Source of the DNA: Apricaphanius iberus
Taxonomy: Eukaryota > Chordata > Actinopteri > Cyprinodontiformes > Aphaniidae
DNA: 64,000 bases
Direction: 5' to 3'
Assembly: GCA_028564705.1 (NCBI GenBank)
Contig: JAPXFQ010002701.1
Location: 372,001 to 436,000, forward strand
Shown: one piece after another, positions 35,064 through 45,519 of the stretch
How the letters are laid out: every line of letters starts with the position of its first letter
How positions within the stretch are numbered: position 1 is the stretch's first letter
Notes under the pieces: generated by a model
Told to the model about the DNA's origin: nothing
Databases searched by the model: none
The model's input: the letters and a program-made list of their open reading frames with translations, nothing else
Position numbers and translations under genes: made by a program

Positions 35064-36089
35064 ATTGGGGCTGGTTTATCAATGGTTTCCGCTTGAAATC
35101 CCATGCAAACTTCACAGCAGAGCAAAAAGATTCTAAGAGTTTGGCTGATCTATCAACATGGCGCAGAGCCCATTGTGCCTGTTAAACCAACAGCAAAACG
35201 CACGCAATCAATTTAGCGCTGTTGCCCTTGGTTTATATGCAATCTGGACGTTTCTATAAGAAGACGCAAAATATTGGGAGGAGAACAATGCAAAGAAGTT
35301 CCAGGAACAGTGTGATTTATTAAACATAAACATGTTTGCGCTGGCTATTTAGCGTATATTTTTAGCACTTCTGAAAAGCATTTCTTAATTTTGCGCTACC
35401 ACATTCAACATGAGTTTATTATGGACAAACAAAAAATGTAATTCACACACATTATAAACAAAGAGTAGTTAACCATCTAATGGCCATAAAGCTGAAAGTT
35501 ATGTAGATATTTACCTGTTTTTTCCCCCCAAAGACACATCATAACTCACTGCGCGCTCATCAGGTCTCTACCTGGTGAAGGCACACTAAGCGCACATGAT
35601 CCACATGGCTACTCATTAGTTTCTCACGTAGTTGTTAACCTTCCTGGAGTGCAGTTTATAAAATAGTAATCATATACAATACCACGATGATAATTCTGTA
35701 AAAACAAAATTCAGACATGCTGCATTTTTAATCAGTATAACCCTGCAATACGATGTGTGCATGCAGCAGAGAGTAGTGTATGTACACTGAATCAATTACA
35801 TTTATTACTGACAAATAAAAAACAGAATTCAGAGCATTTAAGCCAAATTTTTGTGCTAAAGACGCAATATTCCTCCATCCGTATTATTCCTCCTCTCTCT
35901 AGCTGTGGTGCAACTCACATTAGCAGCTGAAAACTACTCATTTGAATACTGCTGCTTGCGCCTGTTGAGAATTGCTCAAGCAATCTTAGTAAATCACCCG
36001 TAAATTAAGGATAACCCACTTGTGCAAATCTTTAGCACCTCACACAATTTTGCGGTCATTATCGGGAATCTTGATAAATCAGCCCCATT
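35064..36089 (+). mobile_element. Harbinger-like non-autonomous element, copy 1 (1020 bp)
   Basis: The ends are inverted: the left end reads GGGGCTGGTTTATCAATGG (35067) and the right end reads CTTGATAAATCAGCCCC (to 36086). ATT flanks both sides (35064-35066 and 36087-36089), a 3-bp duplication of the kind made by PIF/Harbinger elements. No transposase frame is visible. The interior is homologous, in reverse orientation, to 55225-56018; for example, ACATTCAACATGAGTTTATT corresponds to AATAAACTCATGTTGAATAT there. Confidence 0.8.
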
Positions 36090-36091
36090 AT

Positions 36092-36570
36092 CAGAAGAAG
36101 TGAGGAAAAGGAACTGTTCCCAAGCTGAAAGCTGTTGGAGCTTCACTGCTTGAGAAATCTTAATAACCTCTGATTCATACCAGGCGAACGTATGCGCCAG
36201 GTTTTAGCTGCAGAGCTGGAAACTGAGCTGAGCCAGCTTCTCACCCCCAAAGAAGATGCTATCACAAGAAGCAGGAAAAGAGACTGGGGTGCAAGAGCTG
36301 AAAGCTACCAGAGCTAAAAGCTGCCAAGGCTTCTAAACTGCAGAAGGCTCGTTATGAGGATTAATACCGGGGCACATCTGTTCTGCACCCGGTGTGAATC
36401 AGGGGTAAGGAAAGTTGCCGTGTTATGTTGGCGCAGCACCAAGATGGAAAAAGACAGATCAGAGAATAATTCCTTCCCTTCACTGCTATGAAATATATTT
36501 TTTGTCAAACTGTTGCTCAGTTAAGGTCAAAGTAGGATTAGCTTCTAAAACCCAGTGTTACAACTTTTTA
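36092..36570. other. unassigned noncoding sequence
   Basis: No gene was recognised. The GAGCTGAAAGCTACCAGAGC / GAGCTAAAAGCTGCC motif is an imperfect local repeat near 36295-36330. Confidence 0.4.
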
Positions 36571-36574
36571 GTTT

Positions 36575-36745
36575 TGAGTGAAAGTATGGAGTTGGAACTA
36601 GCTGTGTTGCTACTTGATTCGTAAATAATAAATGCTTGTTGCGGGGTTATTTGGGCATGATAATGTGATACAGTGCCGGGGAAACTGTTTAATGGTTTAC
36701 CAACTGACACTTCGTTAGTTTGATGTTTTGGCTGAAGAGCTTGTA
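36575..36745 (+). repeat. Dispersed repeat, family C copy 1
   Basis: AACTAGCTGTGTTGCTACTT, AAATGCTTGTTGCGGGGTTA, TGTGATACAGTGCCGGGGAA and ACTTCGTTAGTTTGATGTTT correspond in order to the reverse complement of 57010-57185. It is probably part of a MITE whose ends I cannot fix. Confidence 0.55.
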
Positions 36746-36749
36746 AGTA

Positions 36750-37435
36750 CATTTGTTCAGAAGTGCTCCATAGAGATTTCCACATCCACTTCAGCTGTCG
36801 GCTCGGTCTTGCTAATAGCCAACAGCCCCCATGTCGCGATGCAAAGAGTAAACCGCCATATGTATGTTTGCTTATTAATTTTGGTTTACTATATAGTTTC
36901 AACTCATTTTGTAGTGAGTTACAGCTGCGGTAAAATGTACATTGTTAAGTTAAAGTGATGTTTTGCAGACCTAAATTAGTGCTAACTCATTAGCTAATTT
37001 ATTTGCCAACTTGGCTAACATTAGCTGCCAGTTAAACTTCTCTAGGATACATTTCTCACTCAACACAGTTCAGGTTGGTCACTGGGCGTATCGCAGCAAA
37101 CGGAATTATGGAATTATGTTTTAATTGTTGTAACTACAACCAGACAAACTAGATGTCGCTATCGTGTTGATTAAAGAAGAAAAACAAAACAAGTACTTTC
37201 TAGCTATGATAAATAAAATTGCATATACATATGTGAATGTACAACTGAGAAGGATAATTAAAAAACACAAAATATTTACAGAATTTCAATGTGCAGTTGT
37301 GTATTTAAAAAGTAAAATTTTTTACGAGAGGTCAAAAGAATATAAACGGTGAAAACAGACATGCAATTAACGGAAGCAGAAATGTTAAATTAAGTGAGTC
37401 AAACAGCATAAATTACAGCAGGGATGTAAACATTA
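36750..37435. other. unassigned noncoding sequence
   Basis: No gene was recognised. Weak similarity to the minus strand of 56930-57000 suggests that family C extends into the first part. Confidence 0.35.
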
Positions 37436-37439
37436 TTAG

Positions 37440-38450
37440 GTTTGTTGGGAGCAGTTCTGGTTGTAAAGTCTGTCAGTTGCATGGCGGAAGGACCTGTGCA
37501 AACGCTTGTTTATGCATCTAGGATACAGCAGTCTGTCACTGAAGGAGTTCTACAGCTCAACAGTATCTCCATCCACGGAGTGGGATACACTGTCCATCAG
37601 TGATAGTCTTTTTTGGCCAGTCTTTCTGTCTCCCGCCACCTGAACTGGATCCACAGGGGGCATCGTAAACCAGAGCTACCCTTCCTAATGAGCTTATCCA
37701 ACCTATTTCTCTCAGCTTTATAAATTGCTGCTCACATACTACACCATAAAAGATGGCTGATGCCATAACAGTGTCAAAGACGGTCTTTAGAAGCACTCAC
37801 TGGACGCCAAAATACCTCAGCAGGTAGAGTCGGCTCTGACCCTTCTTGTAAAGCAGTGGCGTGTCTAGGGGTGGCCTAGAATCCGATAGGCCACCCCAGA
37901 TGCACACCCCCTGTGGTGTTCTGAATGAGGTCATAAGCTTGTTTTTTCATACGAAGGTTTATCGATGTAACAATTTTGACATTATTAAGGAGGAAATTTA
38001 ACATAGTACATTTGTGCTTTCCGCTGACTTTTGCAAGTTTTCTGATGTTGTAGCTCAATGCTTTAGAATACATTTAGTTTCAGCAATTGTTTTACAAGAG
38101 GGAAAAAATTCTGTGTTATTTTAAAACATTTATCAGAAGGAAGGCACAAGACATACATTATTTATTTTTTTTGTGTGAGTATCCTTGATTTTCGAGTGCC
38201 ACCCCATGAGATCTTGCTGCCCCTTCTGTGCCACCCCTGGAAAAAAAGTCTGGAAACTGCTGTTGTGTCTCCAGTCAAGTTCATTATTTAGCTGAACACC
38301 AAACTTCTTAGAAGAGTCCACTGTCTCAATGTCCCCTCTCTGGATCTTCACCGGTTTCAGTGTGGTGGGTTTGTGACTAGAGGGAGAAGATAAAAGGGAC
38401 CATCAAAGTTCCCTGTGGTTCACCCATACTGTAGAACAGCCTGTAGGAGA
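37440..38450 (-). pseudogene. Non-LTR retrotransposon remnant (Rex1/CR1/L2 group), interrupted
   Basis: On the minus strand, 37440-37853 encodes the C-terminal region after the RT domain of the same LINE group as 16925-18090. Shared antisense landmarks include GCTGCTCACATACTACACCA followed by TAAAAGATGGCTGATGCC; at 17228 the matching run is ATAAAAGATGGCTGATTCC. After a 406-bp insertion the coding resumes at 38262 (TGTGTCTCCAGTCAAGTTCA, then GCTGAACACCAAACTTCTTA). The catalytic xDD segment is deleted near 38400. Frameshifts are present. Confidence 0.75.
37854..38259. mobile_element. Small hAT-like element inserted in the LINE remnant
   Basis: The left end CAGTGGCGTGTCTAGGGGTG and the right end, read in reverse as CAGTTTCCAGAC followed by CCAGGGGTGGCA, share the CAG tip and the GGGGTGGC subterminal block. 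The element at 31941-34219 has a similar end and GCCACCCC repeats. I find no clean 8-bp duplication. It splits a recognisable LINE coding sequence, which defines the borders within a few bases. Confidence 0.6.
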
Positions 38451-38719
38451 CTGTAATAACAATGGACGTATTCCACTAAGTAAAGAGGGCCGAATGATAA
38501 CTGTATTTTAAGTTAAGCTAAGGTTTTTTAAGTCCACATCCGCTTGGTAATGATGGTTTGTGGGATCTTGAAATCAAGCCTTATTGTTAGTCAGCAGTGT
38601 GAGAAGGTATAGTGTTCCTTATGATCCATAGCATCAGTGAAGGATAACTTGGGCAGGCATGTAAAACAGTTTTCACTCTTTCAGATCACCTGGAGGAGGC
38701 TGACAAATATAACGAAATT

Positions 38720-39285
38720 AAAGCATTATTTTAGTCACGAAATTAAAAAAGTGAAACATTCTTCCATGTGTTAGTTAAAATCAAATATTGGACAGCTTTA
38801 TTTTTTTTCCAAATAAGTTTGTATATTTTGCCTTACAACTAATGAAAACCCAAAATCCAGTTTCTCTAAAAAAAGGAAATGTTACATAACCTTTGATGTT
38901 ATCTTGTGATATACGTTTTAGAATCATGTAAAAGATTGCTAATTTGACAGTTGTCCAAAGGAATGTCAACCTTCACAGGAAAAATAAACCAGAAATCACA
39001 ATTGCAAAACAAGATGGCTTTTAAGAGTGCTGCATCCAAGTAAATTAATGAAAGATTGCGTGGAAGGAAAAGTTGTGGTAAAACCATCAGTACAAATAAC
39101 AGAGAAATGGACTACAACTGTCAAATTCCTTGTGTTAGGCCATGCTGTTTTTATTTTCCAGCACTTCATAATTGCCTGAACCTATTAACACTGTTTGGAA
39201 CATAAAAATTGTATTACTGTCCATGTTTGACAAAAATCATGCCCCAACCTAAATCCCCAATAAAGAAAGATATAACACATCAGTT
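38720..39285 (+). mobile_element. Decayed Tc1-like element, plus strand
   Basis: Ordered landmarks of a teleost Tc1-like family remain. These are ACAACTAATGAAAACCCAAA (terminal region), ATTTGACAGTTGTCCAAAGG (start of the transposase gene), GATTGCGTGGAAGGAAAAGT, ACTACAACTGTCAAATTCCT, TTTTATTTTCCAGCACTTCA and CCCCAACCTAAATCCCCAAT (around the NPIE motif). Large internal deletions and many substitutions are evident, and no frame survives. Confidence 0.7.
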
Positions 39286-39289
39286 GCAC

Positions 39290-41370
39290 CTTTATCCAAT
39301 ACCTCAGCAACTTACCAAATATTAAGGACATACAGCACATGGAAATGGAACCACATCATTCAAAGGTTGAAAATGGAACATGGGAACCAAAGCGACATCT
39401 AGTGTGTTAAGGGTTGTAGTTGCAATAACGAAACGTAATTTTGAACCGTCTGGATGACAGTTTTGATACCGTAACCAGCCAGCAACATGTCCACTGACGA
39501 ATTGTAGGGGGTAAGGACTATTTTGTCCTAATACATATAAAAACAATCTCCTCTTTCTCACACCAGTGTGAAGAGATATGAATCTTTAATTGTGAGATGT
39601 ATTTATACCTAAAAACCCATGTGTTAAAAAAAAAAAAATCAATAAAACCACCATGCCACACAAATGAGAGTAAAACAAACATTAGCCTTTGGCTTTGTTT
39701 ATACAGACGGAGCATTATTACCGCTATTGACCTTTTTCCATATAAGACAATCTTCCAATTATGGTGTTTGCATGTAGGATTGTCTGGCCATTGTTTTGTT
39801 TACATGTTGCAGAGCCTGGTCGGCTCATTGACATTAACGGAATTACATACTACACCCCCATTGCACGAGATTGATGTCTTTACCTATCCAAATCCTTTAG
39901 GTCAAAACTGAGAGCATTACTCAGTCTGCTGTTAAAAATAGCTGTCCTGTAGTGTTTCAACTCTGCTGAAGTGGTGTGTCTATCCAGAGATCAAGAGATC
40001 ATGACAGCTCAGTGGAAAATTTGGGCGGGATTATAGAGTGAACATGTCTCATGTGACTCACGCACTTCACTTTGCTTAATGTTTCTTGTTTGTATCACAT
40101 TTTAGGTTACATAAACAACACCTTATTCCCTCTTATAAAAAGATTTAAATAAATTGAGCCACTGCATGTTCCTACAACAACTTGAGAAAAAAAGTAAGCC
40201 CTTTTACACATTTTACAGGTCAATGGTGAATTTTTTCTGCTGTTCACTGTATGTTTACCCACAACTCTAATTCTTTCATTTGTTCGAGAAAGTAGTGCAG
40301 CGGTAAAGGGAGGCCCCTGAAAAGAGAAGCGGATTGATGTCCCATGGTGCTTTGCTTGGCTGATGGGAGATGCTCTAAATTCTTGCTATCCCATGGTGCT
40401 TCATAAACTTCTCAAAGTATTTCAAAAGCTGTAAATGTATCTGCAGGGAGACAAGACTTGTTGGAGCAGAGAGGTCCAAAGGGTGTGATATCAAACAAAT
40501 GAAAACAAAAAGTTTGAAAAAAATGTTTCTGATTCTTAAAGAAGACTCAGTATATAGTTGTACCACTTGACAGCATAACATATAAACTGGGTTACCAAAG
40601 AACAGAGAAATTCAGATGTGACTGCCTTATGTTTAATGCTTAATTTCTTTGACAAAAAAATTAAAAATTCTACACTGACAATAAAAAACGAAAACCACTG
40701 CTTTCCTCAACAGCATAGAAATTTAAAAAAAAAAGTGTAGTAAAGGGAAAAAAATCACTACATCTGCTGCTGTATTTTTTTTAATCCATAACATCACAGG
40801 AGTGGTGTCACATGTACCAGCTGGACTTTTACATGCTACATATAACCTTTGACAGAGATTAATAGATTCAAGTACGACAGAGAAGAAATAAATGCTGTGA
40901 GTTTTTCATGTGGTGTAGGCTTATGTAAATATCTAGTTTTTCACATTTAAACCCTGCTTTGTGACTTTTTTTCTGCCTTTCATCTGTACTCAGTGCTTTT
41001 ACCGTCAGTAAATGTCCCATTAAAATATTTTTAATGACTGTTACCAAACAGCATAGGTCTGAAAAACAGGCTATTGTTAAGTGTTCAACCAAAATCACAT
41101 TTTAACCACTCTAAGACAGATGTTCTTTGCATACATAATACAGATGTTTAAGCAAAGCATAATGAAATTGCAAACACAAATAATTCAGTTGAAGATCCTT
41201 TATGCGAATAGTACAGCTCCCAAAGAGAGTTTGTATGCTACTTAAAAGTCACTTGAACAATAAACAAACCAAAACTAACCAGATCCTGGTTTGCGGGGCA
41301 GCATGACAGAATTTCTTCTTTATAAATGTCCTAAAGTTTGTTCCCCCATGGTGACTATGATGGTAGATTG
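39290..41370. other. unassigned noncoding sequence
   Basis: No gene or repeat was recognised. Several A-rich runs occur (39628-39640, 40723-40734). Open frames of up to 104 codons (39597-39911) have no domain. Confidence 0.4.
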
Positions 41371-41587
41371 TTTTATTAAAGGTAAAGTTTTGTTTTTTTG
41401 TTTTTTTGCAACCTGGACCTTATTTATTTAGAAAATATTACATTGATTTAGTCACCCAGACAAGTTTGGAGCCACTTGAAGCTGTTCAGGAGGACTTTTA
41501 CCGAGTCGTGATCAGCATATATTTATATAATGGGACTCAATCAGGGCAGGAGTTAACCGCCTCTAATAAGCTCCAAACTTGTCTTGG

Positions 41588-41989
41588 TTTGGTTCTGTAC
41601 AGTTTGTTGTTTTTGTTTTGTATTACTGTCTCTCTGCCGTCTGGCAGAGGTGGAGGACTGGGATGATTTCTTGTGTTCTTTATTTGCCTCCCTGTCTTGT
41701 GTCGTCGGTTCGCACCTCTGCTGGTCCGGTTTCTTTTTTTCACCTTCTTCCTTTCTCCCTTCTTGTCTCAGTTTAATGTCCATGACGTCAGGAAATTGAA
41801 CCCACAGTAATCACTAATAAAGATTTTTCATACATATACATCAAGTGGCGTACTACAGCGAAGCTGTAATACTCTGCTTGGGAAAGTAAAACTGTTGGGC
41901 TTGTACTTGGTACTCAGACATCAATTCTGAGTAGCATACTGCTAGACAGGACACGTAAAAAAAAATAAAAAAAAATAAAAATAAATAAA
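41588..41989 (+). mobile_element. Retrotransposed segment with A-rich tail and 23-bp target duplication
   Basis: The segment is bounded by identical 23-bp direct repeats (41565-41587 and 41990-42012; core CTCCAAACTTGTCTTGG). The repeats belong to the right arm of the host MITE, so the second copy arose by insertion. The inserted sequence ends in an A-rich tail (about 41957-41989, A-runs with single T). Long variable target duplications and an A-tail are the signature of LINE-mediated target-primed reverse transcription. Its last 117 bases have box H/ACA snoRNA architecture. The upstream 250 bases do not resemble a known SINE head. Confidence 0.8.
41840..41956 (+). ncRNA. Box H/ACA snoRNA-like sequence (probable retrocopy)
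   Basis: The order is hairpin, H box, hairpin, ACA. The 5' hairpin has a lower stem CAAG/CTTG (41842-41845 with 41877-41880), an internal loop, and an upper stem ACAGC/GCTGT (41855-41859 with 41863-41867) extended by GTA/TAC. The H box candidate AAAGTA (AnAnnA) is at 41883-41888. The 3' hairpin has lower stem CTGT/ACAG (41892-41895 with 41946-41949), a pocket, and a perfect 7-bp upper stem TACTCAG/CTGAGTA (41911-41917 with 41927-41933). ACA at 41951-41953 is followed by exactly three bases before the A-tail, as at a mature H/ACA 3' end. Identity with a known snoRNA is not established. Its placement in a retrocopy suggests a copy rather than the functional gene. Confidence 0.5.
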
Positions 41990-42094
41990 AATAAGCTCCA
42001 AACTTGTCTTGGTGAGTAAATGAACGCAATATTTGCTTAAAATAAGGTCCGGGTTGAAAAACAAAACAAAACAAAAAACTTTCCCTTTAAGTTA

Positions 42095-42550
42095 ATTCCA
42101 TTTTCTCAATAAGCACTGTTTAAATATCTTGCTGAGACTTTCAATGTCATGTTTTTTTCAGGTTAATTTTCTTTAGTGAGTAAAAACAGAAAATTGGTAT
42201 CGATTGGTACCGATGGGGAGGTGGAGTACAGTAAAGGACAGTACACAAAGATTGTGCCTGAAGAAGAAAATGTTGTCGTCATAGTAATGTATTCAAAAAT
42301 TTGTCATGCTCTTCAAATATTACCAAAGTTTCATAGTAAAGTCAGATTAGAAACATCCTCATCACTAATGTCAGTCAAAATATGATGCAAATTTAGTCTT
42401 AAATCTAAATCCATCTCAGTCTACGCTGTCCTTTTAAAGTGTTTAGTGAGTTAGTTTCTTCCTTCCACTTCAGACTTTTAAACATCTCAACCTATTAAAT
42501 TGTAAAGATCTGATAAAAAATGCTCGTAGCGTGTTTTAGTCACTTAGACC
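42095..42550. other. unassigned noncoding sequence
   Basis: No gene was recognised. A 69-codon open frame (42176-42385) has no domain. Confidence 0.4.
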
Positions 42551-42554
42551 TCAT

Positions 42555-42725
42555 AAAAAATTTCCCAGAGTGCAATGAAGCGACCAAATGAGGCGAGTGG
42601 ATGAGTTCTTCCAGGCATGGTCACAGCTTTCACATTCGACAGCCCATCAACTGGCACATTTAAACAGGAGGGGAAACACTAATGGTGTGATTAGGTTGGA
42701 GGTGAATTTAAAGGCTTTAGAAAGC
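42555..42725 (+). repeat. Dispersed repeat, family D copy 1
   Basis: TTTCCCAGAGTGCAATGAAG, CTTTCACATTCGACAGCCCA followed by TCAACTGGCACATTTA, and CTAATGGTGTGATTAGGTTG match 46935-47085 in the same order and orientation. Similarity stops on both sides. Neither copy has an obvious terminal repeat. Confidence 0.65.
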
Positions 42726-42734
42726 AGTGCACAT

Positions 42735-43290
42735 CTTGGCATCAAAAGACCATGACATGAAGCACGGGAGTCTCCACCATACTGTTAAAATGGCTTATAC
42801 AGTACATGCATGCATATATATAAATGCACAGATAGAGAAAGAGAAAAAGGGCCAGGTATACTTATTGGAACGCTGATAAAGACATGCAAATAGCACCAAA
42901 AAAATGATTAGGTAATAATGTTATAATGTTATGCTTATTTAATTTTTTAATGCAGGTAAATTTATTTAGTAGTGGGCTTGAATCAAATACAAAAAAAACA
43001 AACAAAAAAAGATATTTTGGTGGTGCAGATATTACTATTGCCATTAAAAAAGTTTTTTTTAATCTGATTAATATTTATGTGTTATTTATTTTGATCATAA
43101 TCATGCTAAGATGACAAATAGCAGCTGTTAAACTAAAGGTTTTGGAACTTCAACGAGAACTCTAAAAACAGCAACGATAAAAGTTAGCTTTAGGAATAAA
43201 ATAAATAAATAAATTGTCCTCCTACCATTATGCTTGTTGTGTGTGCCACCAAAACATGTAGGGGCAGGGAGAAAATGAAAACTGATATAA
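42735..43290. other. unassigned AT-rich noncoding sequence
   Basis: No gene or recognisable repeat was found. Homopolymer A and T runs are common. Confidence 0.4.
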
Positions 43291-43299
43291 AAATTTAAA

Positions 43300-44135
43300 T
43301 GGTTATTATAAGTAAAATTGTGTATGTTGACATCTTTTCCAGAGTTATATACCAGAGAAAAACATTTAGTAACCAGCCCAGTCATTCTCCTAATCTCTCA
43401 GTAGTCTTTTATCTTTAGCTTAGCATAAACAATGGAAGCGAATGGTAACGGCTTTGCATTTAATGTGCAAAAGTTATGAAAATTACTCAATAATAATTCC
43501 TGGTGAACGCAATAATCACATTGACTGCAAATGAAAATATTAAGTAACACAAAGTAATTACAGGAGCAGATTTAGACTTATTAGGACAAAGCACCGCTTT
43601 AAGCTGCCACTACAAGGCACAAAGATATGATGCAGAGTCTGCAACAGATGCCTACTTTGGTAAACACAAATATGAAAACTGAGTTTTTTCTGCTATAGTT
43701 TAGATACGTTACAGGTCTAATGAAAACAAATGGTTGTGGTTGTGAAAACAAACCGAAGACAAACAGCAACTCAATGTTTCACAGAATTCTGTCTATTGTG
43801 GAACAGAGATACTCGCTGACCTGAGAATTTTCAATAACAACCCTGGGGAACATTATTTAATATCAGGTTTTTGAAGATAATTTCACACCAGAGGACTGTG
43901 AAACATTAATGCAATATTCTAACAGAAAGATTTTAATTTCACCTTATATGATTAATGCAGTCACCAGTAATGATTTGGATAATAATGTTTTCATAACTTT
44001 TGCTCACCAAACACAAGCTAAAGCAAACAGACTGCTGCCAGATTATAGGAGAATGACTGAGCTGGTTTCAAAATGCTTTTTTACACTTATCTAACACTAA
44101 AGAAAATATCAAAAAGACTAAATTTCACTTAGGGG
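43300..44135. mobile_element. MITE-like inverted repeat, arms about 110-140 bp
   Basis: The left arm includes AGTAACCAGCCCAGTCATTC followed by TCCTAATCTCTCAGTAGTCTTT. The right arm is inverted: AGACTGCTGCCAGATTATAG followed by GAGAATGACTGAGCTGGTTT. Similarity continues for about 100 bases outward and about 30 inward (TTTAGCTTAGC with its partner AAGCTAAAGC). The interior (43440-44005) carries no gene. Exact outer ends and any target duplication are unclear. Confidence 0.6.
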
Positions 44136-44220
44136 TGGAATGTCTCTTTAAAGAAATTTTGTTTTTGATGGCTCTCATTTTCACAACTAAAAGAATCTCA
44201 CTGACTAAGAAAGTAAGTCA

Positions 44221-44365
44221 ATTATTTTATGTATATAGCACATTTTAAGACATAATCACAAAGTGCTTTACAATATAAAACATTTCTAAGCATCAATTGA
44301 TAAAAAACACAAACACATAGAAAAACTAAAGTAAAAGCAACTTAAAAAATATCTGTTTTGAGTTG
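44221..44365 (-). mobile_element. LINE/SINE 3' tail, antisense
   Basis: ATTATTTTATGTATATAGCA, then CATTTTAAGACATAATCACA and AAGTGCTTTACAATATAAAA is the complement of the common teleost 3' tail (AAGCACTTTG...TATATAAATAAA). Confidence 0.6.
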
Positions 44366-44374
44366 TTTCTTGAA

Positions 44375-44611
44375 AGACTTCCCACTATCCTCTGACCCAC
44401 ACCTGTCCTGTCACACCTCAGATGTTTAATCTTCAACCTCAGTCATAAACTTTTTTACTTCCACAACTTTGTCTTCAACCAAGTCAGGAGATGCTGCTAC
44501 CACCTTTATCTCACTCACCCACCTGTGAAGAGGCAGTTGGAGAAACTGAACCGGAAAAAGGCTCCAGGTCCAGATGGTGTCAGCCCCAGAGTCCTGAAGA
44601 CCTGTGCAGAG
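44375..44611 (+). pseudogene. Rex1-like LINE, upstream reverse-transcriptase part
   Basis: AGGCAGTTGGAGAAACTGAA followed by CCGGAAAAAGGCTCCAGGTC and AGATGGTGTCAGCCCCAGAG encodes LEKLNRKKAPGPDGVSPRVLKTCAEQ, the KAxGPDGVSPR segment at the start of the RT domain of Rex1-type LINEs. The sequence then breaks off at 44611 and the gene resumes at 45520. Confidence 0.8.
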
Positions 44612-45335
44612 CAGGGGTCTCATTTATAAAGCTTGCGGGGTCTGAAAACAACGTACGCAACTTAATACGCAACGTTTGGGATTTATAGAAAAAACATGGC
44701 GGCAAAAATGTGCGCAAATTTAAGCAAAATAAGCTTACGCACTTTTTGGACACGGAGGACACTGACAGTGCAGCAGGAGGGATACCAAAATTGTAAATTG
44801 AGCCACATTTTCAGACTTGTTGAGCATTGCACACAAAGATGAAAACAACCAACATACAAACTTATCCCCCGTCCCGTCTATAGGAACTGAGAATAAAAAT
44901 TTTATTTTGATTAAAAATATCTTAGATTTAAGAATTATGTTCATACGTATGTCTTCAGATTTTATAGCAATTGCACATATTAGTGCATGAGGGAAGAACA
45001 CATATGCTGCAGTGTCCATCCTGCATAATTCTGCATAATGGATGCGCTGGCACTCATTGAAGATTATTTTTTTAATGTTAGGCACGGTCCTGCATCAACG
45101 CCGTGTCACCTCCTGTTCTTCCATTAATTTTTATGACCACAAATCAATAGTTTGCATGGATGATACTTTTTGAAAGTAGTTTTGAAGCACAGCGTTTTGC
45201 CAGGCTTTAAATATATCAGGGTGCTTAAACTTATTATGTTCTATAGTGATTTAGTTTTATTTGTTTTAAATTGCTTTGATTCCAGTCTTATTGTTGCTAC
45301 AATAGATAATCGTAGCCTATAATTGAAAGTATATT
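44612..45335 (+). mobile_element. Possible Harbinger-type insertion within the Rex1 copy
   Basis: GGGGTCTCATTTATAAAGCT followed by TGCGGGGTCTG and CGTACGCAAC looks like the end of a PIF/Harbinger-type element. At 45038 an ATG opens MDALALIEDYFFNVRHGPAS, which resembles in a loose way the N-terminus of HARBI1-like transposases, and then the frame is lost. No matching right end is visible. The assignment is tentative. Confidence 0.35.
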
Positions 45336-45344
45336 CAATGTTCT

Positions 45345-45515
45345 TTTTTGTTTAATCTCTTGTGCTGCAGCTTTAATTTTATTTATTTTTATTTATTATT
45401 TTTGTACTCTTTCTTCTGACACATTTTCTGTAACTATATTTTTTCTTTTCGTGTGAAGCTTTTAGCTGAGTAAAGCTTTACATAGATCAATGTTGATTTA
45501 TTGATTGATTGAAAT
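45345..45515 (+). mobile_element. LINE 3' tail with (TTGA)n end
   Basis: ATTTTATTTATTTTTATTTA, then TAAAGCTTTACATAGATCAA and TTGATTTATTGATTGATTGA is a 5'-truncated LINE tail. It lies within the break of the Rex1-like coding sequence. Confidence 0.6.
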
Positions 45516-45519
45516 GAAA

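Larger units (their letters stand above)
41376..42090. mobile_element. Family A long-TIR MITE, copy split by a retrocopy
   Basis: Left end: TTAAAGGTAAAGTTTTG, then CAACCTGGACCTTATTTATT and TAGTCACCCAGACAAGTTTG. Right end, inverted: CAAACTTGTCTTGGTGAGTA, AATAAGGTCCGGGTTGAAAA, then ACTTTCCCTTTAA. The TTAA at both tips may be a piggyBac-type target or part of the terminal repeat. Without the 425-bp insertion (insert plus one repeat copy) the element is about 290 bp. Related copies are at 13510, 47490 and 57842. Confidence 0.75.

Noticed and set aside
41840..41956. The H/ACA-like 3' end as part of a telomerase RNA
   Set aside because: I found no template-like repeat complement or pseudoknot candidate in the upstream 250 bases, so only an H/ACA snoRNA-type domain is supported.
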